A stretch of DNA of 64,000 bases from Monarcha castaneiventris obscurior (Eukaryota > Chordata > Aves > Passeriformes > Monarchidae): the NCBI GenBank assembly GCA_026261815.1, contig JAMPIT010000230.1, positions 39,020,501 to 39,084,500 of the forward strand, read 5' to 3'. Made by a program: the position numbers and the translations under genes. Below, one piece after another: positions 53,018 through 64,000 of the stretch. Position 1 is the stretch's first letter; the number at the start of each line of letters is the position of its first letter. The notes under the pieces were generated by a model. It saw nothing but the letters and a program-made list of their open reading frames with translations. It did not search any database and had not been told where the DNA came from.

Positions 53018-56000
53018 CTAGAACAAGCAACAGGATTGTGATATTAGCAACCTTTACACATTGTAATAACTTACAATTCGGGCTATACATTTTTATTGTT
53101 CAACTTTCCTCACAAACCTGAATCTGGAGGTGTAACTGATTTATTCCTTCTGAACCATATGCATTGCTCAGCAGAGATGTTCTTGGAAACATTAGAGCTA
53201 TTGCCTTCGTTTCTTGGCTTGCCTGAAACTGGCCTTTGCAAAAATCTTCACAAATTCTTACATAATAACATACTGCTTAGTTCTTACAATCCTACTTTTT
53301 AGGAAAGCTTAGGAAGGATTTTGCAGACAGAGTAACAACAATGCCAATACAAGTATTTTTTATGAAACCATTGACCTACAATTCACCAAACTGGTGTGAA
53401 CAGCAAGGAAAAAATGAATGCTTTCATTTGATGAACTTCTGAAGCAGTGTAGTATTGTTTTCCACATCAGAGGAGGTGCAATTTTGGCAAGGCCAATCCA
53501 CACACCAACTTAACATTTAAAACAAAACATGGCTTAAAGAAATCAACATGTTCTGGAGTAAGCTTGTGATAAACCCAATATACAAAAAAGGCCAGAAATA
53601 AATCTCCAACAGTGTCTGCAGCTTGAATACTCCTCACATACAACCTGTAAAATCAGTCAGGACGTTAAAGAACTTCTTCTGGCTTTATCTAACCATATGT
53701 CAGTATCGCTATCTCAGTTTGTTCTCTGCAGACCTCAAACACAAATTATCCTATACAGGACACCAATTCTCAATCAAGCTCAGATGGGCACCAGAGCACC
53801 ATGGGACATCATATAAAAACACAATATAAAAAAGCTTTTCCGTTCTATTTAGACTGTTGATTGCATCTGTAAAGTTAAAACAGAGTAACTTTTACCTCAT
53901 GGAACACAAACCAATTCAGAGAGTAACATTTAGTAGCACTTTGAGACAGTAAAGTAAATACACAGCCCCATGGGTAAAACACTTTTTCACCTCTCCTACA
54001 AACCCTGCACAAATAACAACGGCGACCTACAGCACAGCTAAGACATTCACCACCAACACGAGGTACTTCTCCTGAGCCTGCTGGTGTTCCAGAAGTATTC
54101 CTCGGGTATAATCTCTCTTCTTATACCTTACAGGTCACTTTGGCAATTATGGGGTAATTTCATTAAAATACTTCAAACCAAGGTGGACAGGGTCCAACTA
54201 GCACTGGAAATAGCCAGGCCTCATGTTACCACCACACTCAATGTAAAGGACAAGGCAGATTATCTGGCACTGCCAAGGAGAAGGAGGGAAAGAAGTAACA
54301 CAGTCCCTCTGCCACCACCACACAAAACCAGACTTTAGATTTTTGAAGGTTTAAAAAATGGATTATCACATTGCCAGTGTGCAAAGAGCTGCTAATCTCA
54401 TAGAAATAATTATTATTCCATTGGTCTAGACTTAACATTTACAAATGCTTCCAAGAATGATGGTCTGACTGTTTTTGAAATTAATATATTCTTTGCTACC
54501 ATGGCCAATAAGATTACCAATAATAAGCACCTGTTCAGAAATTATCCACCCTGGCTGATAAATCACAATTGCATTAAAACTGGATTTGACTCTAAGGCAA
54601 AAAAGCAGCACGAGGTGTCATTTGTCAGAAGGGCACAGAAGGTTGCCAGGTTTATAATTCATCTTCCATTTGAAAGCATGGCTTAGACATAACTACAATT
54701 AAAATAAGAGCCAGAGGAAAAGGTATTTGGGAGAAAGAAGGGGATGAGGGAAACTGAATTTCCTTTTTTAAACACACGTTCCACAAAAAAAGGGTATTCC
54801 TAGTATGTAACAGCAGAATATACTTCATTAATGTTTGTTTTTCAAACTGACTAATGTCAGAATACTTCTAAACTAAATTTAGGGTGTAGAGGAAAAGCAA
54901 GATCATTTAAATTTTTTAATTGTAAAATTAACTTATCTTTCAGGTTAATAAGAGTTATTTTTGTTTTGGAATTAAATCCTTTGAGAATCACTGACATTTT
55001 AGTATCATACTATCACAATAAAAAAAATACACAGCTGCAACTTTCATATAGCTAAACAGATCCTAAAATTCAGACAAACAGCAGCAATGTAAAACAGTGA
55101 GTCTGTCCTTCAGTTTCACTTAAAGAAAACAACATTCTGTGAGAGGTAGAGTTTTATTATGTTTTGATTTTCTTGAGGGAGAGCTATAGATCTGCACATA
55201 ACAAAAGTAACACAAAACATATATGGAAAAATCCATGCACTGGTTCTGTTTAAATACACAATCGAGAAGGTATTCTAGGAACAAGTCAGCTGTCAGGAAA
55301 AAAAACACCTGCAAAACTAATCTCATTTAACCAGCACACTTTTGAGAAATATGTTCATAAATTGAAATGCACACACATTCTAAAGTTAGTATCTACACCA
55401 TTTATATTATTTGGTAATACAGTGCTGTTTTTCCTCAAGATAGGGTTTCCAACTGCAGTGAACCATCTGCAGCTGACCCATGGATCACAACAGACAACTG
55501 CTGACTGCAGCTCCTGCCCCACACTTTCTCCCACATCAACTAACAAGATATGCCTTTCACCAAACCCCATTTACACTTGAGTCATAAATTTGATAGTGAA
55601 CTATTACTACAAAAGCTGCTAGCTGGCTGCCTTTTTTCTTTAACTGGCTCTGTAAGTAATGAACACATTTCCAAGAAACAGCTATGTCCATCATTTGAGT
55701 CTCTTAATCCAGATCAGTGTTTTTTTCCCCTGCAACATTTGCTCTAGTTCATATCAGAACTCACAGGGCTACATCACCTACACTCCTAAACTGTGACTAG
55801 AGACAGAAGAGACTGAGGGACCACAGTGCATTTAAGATGGCTTTTCCTAAGTTTTGCCAAGGTATGTGGCAGCTTACAGCAACTTCTGGTGAACAGTCAT
55901 GTAGGGTGTGGAGTCTGGGGATCAGTGGAGCAGAAGAGAAAAATCAGAAAAAACAGCCCATCTCTAGTTTCAGTAGTGGGTGGTGCTCAAGAAGGCTGTC

Positions 56001-59000
56001 CTGCTATAGAGGGACACTAAGTAGACTCAAATCTCTACACACACAAGAACACAGCCTGGCAAGGGTTGCCCAAAATCCACTGCCTGGTGCATGTGACACT
56101 CACTTCTGTTGTAGGGCAAGGCATGGAGCTATGGGATCTCCAGGGAGATATCCCCTTTGCCAGCGAGTCTCCCAGAGTCCTCTGCTTCCCCTGGCAGTAC
56201 AGAACAGTTACCAATCCCATGTAGCTCACCCAGTCAGAGAGACTGGATTCTGGAGTTTGCACATACAGAGTCTGTGCCAAGCATCAGAGCCAAATACATT
56301 GGTCCATGATCAGCTCCTACAGGTACATAAGCAAGTTCTTCCCCCACACCTCTTTGTTTTCTGTCCCTTTATACCCTTCATCCATCTATAGTGACCCAAC
56401 ATTTCCAAACAATGAGCCAGAAAATTCCACCAGCCCACAACACAAATACTCCAGCACCTAAATTCGCTATTATTCTTTAGAGGGCATCTGTAACATACAA
56501 ACCTTAAATGAGCTCAGCACCAGGACCTCTGGCTACCCATGAAGCTATCTCTAGGCAAGGCCCCATGACAAACACCAATACTTGCATCTTAAAACTTGCA
56601 AGATCAGTCTCAGTCAGTATGGATGTGAATGTCTGCAGGAGGCAGTTTTTATAACCACTCAAAACCTTTTCAAGTTGGACTCCACTCCTCCACTGCCACA
56701 GAGAACAGCAGCAGAGCACCGTGCCTGCTGCATCCAAGGAAATGGGGGAAGCATCCAATTCCTTCTGACAGCTTCTTCCTGTCACTGCCAGAAGAGAACT
56801 CCAGGAACTGCACACTCAGACCTTCAGGCGCTTTTGAATTTTACAGCACATTGTCAACACCTATGTCCTAGCCAAATACTTGACTCCTCTTTTGCAGAAT
56901 TTCATGAGATTAAACGCTGGGAATGACAAGCATCCCTTTTGCATTGACACACAGCTGTGCAAAAATCAGAATTTTCCGTTTTTGTTAAAACGTTAAAACC
57001 TATGAGAAGTTTTCCACTGCTAAAAGCACTCTAATTATATATCATACTACAACAGTCATTAGAGTCACTCTCACAGGAAATCAAAGCAATGACAGTAACT
57101 GATGGGCCTGTATGTCTAATCCCCCGCTCTTCCCTCAGCACTGCTCGTATGACTGATCTGCCCCTCTAATTATTATCATACATAATTTTCTTTGGTCTCA
57201 CTGCTTTCTGGCTCACAACTAAATAAATAAAAAGACAGTGAAAAGTCTGATGAAAGGAAGTCATAAGCTCTTCAACAATTAGTAATGCATAGTGCCAATA
57301 ATGAGTCAAGAAATCCACAGGCTGAAGCAACCCAAAAGGACTGCAAATTTTCTTTCCTGAGGCTACACTTACCCATTGCGCCAACATTTCGCCTGCTAAT
57401 AAAATGAAACCAATAAAAGAATAATAAAGAAGCTAATAAAAGATTAATTTGTAACTTGCATTCATACGGGTTTTATGACCTAAAGCTAGATAAAGTATGC
57501 TTAGCTAACACAGATTTGGGTTAAGATTTTTATTTCAGTAGACTGTCCATCCCCAAGATAAAAAAGATACTGCTTTTGATCCAAATGCTTCCATTTGGAT
57601 ATCAAAAATCCTAACAGTTAAAATAATGGAATCTCAGAACAGTAAGTTTGAACTATACTAATGTTTTCATGACTCATTCTCCCTGGAGATTGCCCTTCCT
57701 GTTCACAAAGAAGCTGAAGTGTTTTTCACCATTTACCAGAAGCAAACAATTTTGTTTATTTTGGAAAGTAAATGCAATGTTCCGGAGATCAATAAAATAA
57801 TTTCTGAAGTGAATTGTCATATCTGCTTATGGTTGATAATCGTCATTTTCACAGGCAGTGTGCCACAGATGTTTTTCTCAGAACACTAAATAACAAAATG
57901 ACACTCCTTTACTCCTCTGCATATATACAGCACAGAAAACCAATCCCTGCATGCAGTTTTAGAGCTATGGGAAGTCACATGCTATCGAAAGTAATTACAA
58001 TTTTGAGACACCACCATTCAGTATTTTAATTCCCATCTACTTCTTTTCCAATGCATCCTAAGTAAACAAACACTGATAAAAGATAAATGTAGACACAGTT
58101 CTGCTTCATTTACATTATAATCATTCACAAATATTAAAATGCAAATGACAGAATTTACATAACATCCAAACTTCAGCACGGCAAAGGGACCAGCTTATGA
58201 TGTTTTGCACATTTCTGTCAAGCAACATCTATGGTACTAACTTTGCTTATAGAATATCATAGTGCTTCATCATCTTCAGTAAGGCAATATATCTTTTTTT
58301 TAAGCAAGAGACTATGATCATCATTCCACCATAAAATCCTTTCTTCATCAAGAATCATTTGAGCTAGTTCACATGCAATCCTAAATGGATTTTCTTCCAT
58401 TCCTGTAGAAAGATTTTAGAAGCAGTGAGCAACTCTTATTTTTATGAAGCTTCCAAAGGGAGGAAAAAAGATGTCAAACACACACCTATTAACAGCCAAG
58501 CACTGCTTCCTTCTCAGCCTCACTAGTCTAAGGATCCCAGTGCATGTTTTAATTAGAAGTGCCATTCTTGAGTTGACTTCTATAGGTCAGGGATAAGAAG
58601 AGGAAGCAGACAAGCATACCAGTGAAGGGAACAGTGAAGCTCAAAAGGCAAAGCAATTTGATGTGCAAAGAACCAAAACAACACTGAGAAAGACTCGAAA
58701 TTTTCACTAATCTGGCTTTATGAAAACAGTTATCATGCAGATGTTAAAAATACCCAGCCAACGATCCACTTAGAAATGCAAAGGTATCTCTGTGGCCATT
58801 CATTAATAAGGCAACAAGAAACCCGATAAAACAAAAGAGCTATGATAGCCATTCTTCCAGCTGTGGAGAAAAATTACACATCTGCCTCATAATGATTTGA
58901 TAAAAGTGTTAAGTTTGAGGCATTACTGCAGGTGCTCTTTCACATAACAGCTAAACTGCTACCGCAGCTGACACTGAAAGCAGCAGGTTTGGACTTTTTT

Positions 59001-62000
59001 TTTCCCCCTACCATTACTCCAAAGAGGTAAGCAAGTAGAGAACCAGAGACAAGAGACACACATTACTCAGAGAGCTGGTCAGAGAGCTAAGTCCTTCTTA
59101 GGAAGATGCCATTTTTCCTGTTTCTGATGCGCAAGTTAACACAGAACCAGAAACATCACAAAATCCACACAAAGAGTGGCAGCAGAAGGAAGAGAACTGG
59201 ACTGCAATTTACAGCTGCAGGGAATCAGCAAATGAGTTCAGCTTAAAGGGGAATCCACACCATCCCATTTTAATCAGCTAGCTCACTGTGCAGCTCCAAA
59301 CCAAAAGCTGAAGCATTCGAGAGTCTGTCTCCTTATTCTAACACAGAACTAAGCTGAAAGTTCCCATCTGAGCACAGAAGCTACTTCACAAGATAAAGGT
59401 TCTGTTTCCTGGCACATTCCTCATACAGACACACTGAGATATAAAAGGGTTACATGCAAATCCAGCAAACAATCAACATACTGGCATTAAGAGCTGGTTT
59501 AAAAACCTGTGTGTTTGTTTTCAGTAGTGCTTTTACAGCCACAATCATTAAACACTCACGAAAAATGAAGTATGAAACAGAAGAACTAAAAAGCTTGTGA
59601 CAATTTCCAGATACAAAATTATTCTTGGAAGTTACCACAGAAATTTTACATAAGCCTACTACTTCTTGAAAGCATTTTATATCACTGAATTCAAATTTGA
59701 CTAATGCTTTAATTAAAGCTTGTACAAAATATTCACTTAGAATAGTCTAAAAGAACCAGCAATCCTATCCAAACATAGATTTCTTCCAACACAGTTGATT
59801 TGGCACTTGTGGAGGTTGAGCAATCTGTAATTAAGTGAAATGAGACTTGTATGGGAATACCAAGAACATTAAGACTATCTGACAGCATGGGAATTATTTG
59901 CCAGAGAACACTTACCTTTTACTGCTTTTTTTATCATTACCATGTAAAATTTAATTAAAACAAAGTCAGAGACTTAGCTTGTGTTACATCCATTAACTGT
60001 ATAGCTCACCTTTGGACCACTCATTAGGATGCAACTAAATTTACTGTTTAGTATACAATGTTTTCTTTCTTTTTCAATCACTTCTCTATTTAATTTCCTT
60101 CACCACCCCAATCCCCAGATGAAGCTTTAAAAACAGTCACGACAGCAAGTCATTCAGTAGCATTTTGAAGCAGGCAGTAGCTGTGAAAAAGAAAGGAAAC
60201 TAGTGCTGATCTAGATCCAGTGCAGCAAGAAGGAATGCTCTTCTCTGAATATTTCACAGAAACAGTGACACAGCTTCAGCTTTGAAAAACATCCTCCAAA
60301 TTATCATGTTTTTCTATGAATCCCCTTCCAATAATATCTATTCAAGATTTAAAAATGTGTTCTCTCTCCAGTATGAAAGACCTGTCACTAAGAGTTGCTT
60401 CACTGCTATTCCTGGGAACCTTCCCACTGCTTGCCTGGTTATCCTATTATTTTTTTTCCACATTTAAACTATAGCCCACTTGCATAACATAAAATATACC
60501 CCTCACTGCATATTTTTCACTTCCCATTCTACCTCCTTCAAGTGTATGACTCCTAAAAGAACAGCTCAAAATTTCTGCACCTCAGTATTCCTGTGAAAAA
60601 GGTGGATTTAATCTGTAGAAAAAGCTGGGCACAAACACCCAGGTTCCAGCTTTCCAGATGCTGTTGCCAGCAGAGACAGAGCTTGGATTCTGTTCAAACT
60701 CCAGAAGCTCAGAACACATCAGTACCTGCCTGTTCCTAACAGCACTATGAGAGACAGGTAACTTGCAGTTTTCACTTACTACAGCCCTTAAAGTATGCGG
60801 AGAGGAAGGAATAAAGAGATCCAGCCCTGATGCCAGCAGAATAACAAATCACACCATGACAATCCTATCAGTGGTGGAGCTATTTTAACCAAACTCAAAA
60901 ATACAGATTTCAGTGAAGTCCTTGATTATGCCAAAGTAAGTCAAACATACACCCTTCCCTGTGTCATTACAGACCTTTCTATGTAATTCCAGTCCCTTAA
61001 CTAAGCACAAAAGAATCAGTAAGGTGGCTAAAAATAGTAAAATACTGTTTTATGTAAATTTAAAATATTTTAAAGAGCATGTTTCCAATTCCATGCTAAT
61101 AATCACGTAGTATAAACTACCATCATCTATAAGAGAAAGAAAAAAAAATCACAAAGAAATGAAGCAGCTCTTGCTTCTCTTACCTCCTACCAGACAGTGG
61201 TTTTGAAGTAAGAAACTTTGAGGAAAAGAAAAACAGGAAAAAAAAGAAGAAAAATAATAGAAATGCTGTTTTTTCTAGTTTCTGGATTTTCTGTGAAGGA
61301 TTACTACCTTGTAAACAGTATCTGATCTCCAAAGCCTAATCACCGTAGTATTAAAGTATTTGATCCCTTCCTTTTATGAAGAAAAGCAGAGAGAAGTTTT
61401 TAAACTTACTTGTAGATGAAATTCAAGTTAGCACTATATGCAATGCTAAAGCCAGGTAAAATATTCTTCTCTGTTAATACTCTAATACAGAGAAGATAGG
61501 AGGGGGGAAAGGAAACACGCACATCAAAAACAACAGATACATCTTGTCACAAGAAAGGATTCTAGGAAGAGGAAAGCACAAAATTGCTTCAAGTCCAGTC
61601 CACTTCTGGAGTAAGAAGCAGAGTCATCAGTGGTCTCATCCAAAGCACATAAATTCCCAACATTTTATTTTCTGGACTGTTAAGTTTAAACATACAGAAG
61701 ACATACATTCTCTATTTGCTCCGTGGCTTACAAAAGTAGAGAATTAAAAGTGCTTCACTAACAAAGCACTTTTCACATTTCAGGTGAAAAGTGACCTAGC
61801 CTGATTTGTAACACAGAACTAACAAAAACAGTTTGCTTCAGCATTTCTATTTTCAAGATTCAAGCTAATTAAAACATCCCTATTCCAAACTGCATCCATA
61901 CTCCACCTTCCTATGCCAAGTTTCTATAGCTCACATGCCTTTACAAAAAATGCAAGAACCCTCTCCCTACTATCTGAAATACTCGTCCATTTAGTTCCTC

Positions 62001-64000
62001 TGCTACATATGTCCACCATCCCTCAGTCAAGGAAATCCTTCTGTTTTCTTGCACAATGAGCACAGGAACCAGGAACAAACCACACTGTTGGTCACTATGC
62101 AAGAATACAAACAGTCAAGTGAGATGCTCCCCATTCTAAACCCTTCCTGTTTCCAAAAGCTGTGCCTTAGATCTTCTGTGACAGAAACTCTCTGAACTTA
62201 CCAGTCTCCCACTCATTTAGTCAAGACTTTCTAATAACATTTTGCTTTTCAAATCTGTAAACACTTCTGCCATCCAAAGTATCCCAAAATAATCTCCACT
62301 TTCTATTCATGTCCTTTTGGGTTTTTTTGGGGTTTTTTTTTTTTTTTGGTGCTTTGTTTTGCCTGTTTTCAACTGCTTTCCTTTGAAGCTCCCCATACCA
62401 GTATTATTATTAACAGCTAGCAAATACTTCCTATTCAGCCACTGCAGAGCACTTACTATACTGATTTGCCCTTTCCATTCTCATGACCAGAAAAAAAAGA
62501 CTCCAGTGAAGTCAAATTTCATCACACAGAGTTTATCCTGTACAGAAGAATAACAAATATGATGAAAAGTACTTCGTTTTCCCCATTCCAACTTTTCACT
62601 TCAGAAATGGAAGGGGACTGATAAAAGTACTCATGACAAGTACTGACAGAGCAGTCTAAGTACTGCTAAGTACCCTTTCGTTTCCTGATAATTTCTAAAA
62701 TTTTGTTTGCTTTCTTTAGACCACTACTAACTGCTGTTTATTTACACTGCTGTAACACCAAGATTTTTCTCTTGACATAGTAATTAATTCAAAACAAATC
62801 AAAATACGTAGATACTACTACCAACTGAAGGAGTGCAACATGGAAAGGTAGCCTGAACAGAAATTATTATTAATTATTACTGAATTATTACTAAGTGCAA
62901 CACTTTTTACCTACAGAGGAAATGTGATCCCAACTTCAGTTACACAAATATCAGCTTCAACTAAATTCTAAATGAGAGTTTGCTATTAAAATAAGAGTAG
63001 TTTATCACAAGCAGGCAAAAGAATAAAAACAAAGCCAGTATTAGGAAATATTATGGAAATTAATAGAGTGTAGAAGCATAAGAATCCATATGCCACTGCA
63101 CAAGTCTCCCCTATGGTACATATTGAACAGCAGTTTTACCTCCTCATCACAGTTACGTTATACATGCTCTAAACATTTAAATGCATTTAAGAAGTGAACA
63201 GAAAACATACTGAGAAATAATTCATTGATGAGAACTGAGTACAAAAAATTGGCATCACTGGCACAGGAGCTGCAAATCAACAGCAACTGCAAGAGTATCC
63301 TGGTCAAGTAGCATTGCATCTTTCTGAGTAGTACTGAGCCACATCTGTATAAAAACTATATTGAATTGCCATGCATAAGAATTTTAGAAGTACTGAAATA
63401 CTCAAGCTACTTAATTCTCCTTCAAAAAGGGTTTTATTTGTACCACAGTTGCTTCCTGATAAGTCCCTATCACTCAAAAAGAACAACAAAAGGTTGGTTT
63501 TACTTCACTAATTTCAATAAATGGATGTCTCCTAAAAACACCATTCATCTTTTCAAAGTCCAACTTTCAAAGATACTCAGGATCACAACTTTGACTGCAG
63601 TTAACAGAACACTGATATTCTCAACATTTTGGAACAGTGAGGAATCCTTTCAGCTTGCAGCTATATGCATTTTTTAATATAGCAAACAATTAGTCATGAG
63701 AAAAGCAATCTTTTTTGTTCTTGTAAGGATACCAACAGAAATGCTTCAAGGACTGAAGAGCAGTAATTTTTGTGTGCAAGGCTTAGCATAAACACCAAAA
63801 CCATAAATGAAGACAAAAATTATTTATTTCTAATGGACGATTTTGTTTATTTTTAATATCTTCCACTTTCAAAGTGTATTAGAATTTAAACAGATTCGTG
63901 CCATTTTTACTTGGAGGTAGGAGACAGCCTCAATCCATCATTTTGCTATTTTTCAAGTCTATCTACATGGTTGGCTGTTTTACCTGTCCAAAATATTTAG
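53018..64000 (-). other. OSBPL10: OSBPL10 upstream intron, partial (11 kb or more)
   Basis: No exon with PH-domain patterns is visible here on the minus strand, so I read this stretch as the 3' part of a large intron. It is AT-rich. A somewhat GC-richer patch around 55830-56850 contains a 184-codon plus-strand open frame (55837-56391) with no recognisable protein features. A G/T-rich run lies at 62314-62349. I saw no CR1, LTR or RNA gene in it. Confidence 0.75.
62314..62349 (+). repeat. G/T-rich low-complexity run
   Basis: T runs alternate with GGG or GGGG blocks and end in an uninterrupted stretch of T. It could be the reversed tail of a decayed retroposon, but no body is recognisable next to it. 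Confidence 0.75.

Noticed and set aside
62314..62349. Telomere-like G/T-rich run
   Set aside because: The spacing of G blocks is irregular and no TTAGGG units occur.
53018..64000. Expected PH-domain exons of OSBPL10
   Set aside because: I looked on the minus strand for the conserved PH patterns and found none. They must lie beyond 64000.
1..64000. CRISPR arrays, operons or other bacterial-type systems
   Set aside because: The window is intron-exon structured vertebrate-type DNA. No spaced direct repeats or gene clusters were seen.

Overview
The window looks like vertebrate nuclear DNA, most likely avian. It is AT-rich and intron-dominated, the recognisable LINE sequence is CR1 type, and I saw no Alu, B1 or L1. 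The long dispersed repeats resemble LTR sequences I associate with bird genomes. Species or order cannot be fixed from the sequence; a CR1-rich reptile is the main alternative.

The only gene I can support is an internal part of OSBPL10 (oxysterol-binding protein-like 10, ORP10) on the minus strand. Five exons join in one frame: 53017-52826, 32707-32497, 23297-23143, 6988-6842 and 488-5. They total 1189 coding bases, about 396 residues, with consensus-type AG acceptors, GT donors and matching phases (0, 1, 0, 0). They encode the Ser-rich linker after the PH domain, a leucine-rich, glutamine-containing helical segment, a variable linker, an acidic stretch, and the first part of the lipid-binding ORD domain with its KKPYNP and EQVSHHPP motifs. 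The amino-terminal and PH exons lie beyond 64000 and the remaining ORD exons lie beyond position 1.

The other 98 percent is intron. Intron 489-6841 holds a GC-richer block with LTR-like signs. Intron 6989-23142 holds a truncated CR1 with a reverse-transcriptase remnant (10975-11880), one ~1 kb LTR-type repeat (12817-13872), a CR1 3' end (about 16290-16455) and an LTR-like fragment near 21500-21800. Intron 23298-32496 holds a well-formed LTR followed by a primer-binding-site-like sequence (27929-28467). Intron 32708-52825 holds a second copy of the ~1 kb LTR-type repeat (35956-36849), a 24-base G run, and a 46-bp tandem duplication next to a splice donor. The region 53018-64000 appears to be intron without recognisable exons.

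I found no RNA gene, CRISPR array or new multi-gene system. The points most worth a second look are the LTR with a duplicated primer-site-like unit, the pair of same-orientation LTR-type repeats 22 kb apart, the splice-proximal duplication, and the unexplained GC-rich block at 880-1740.
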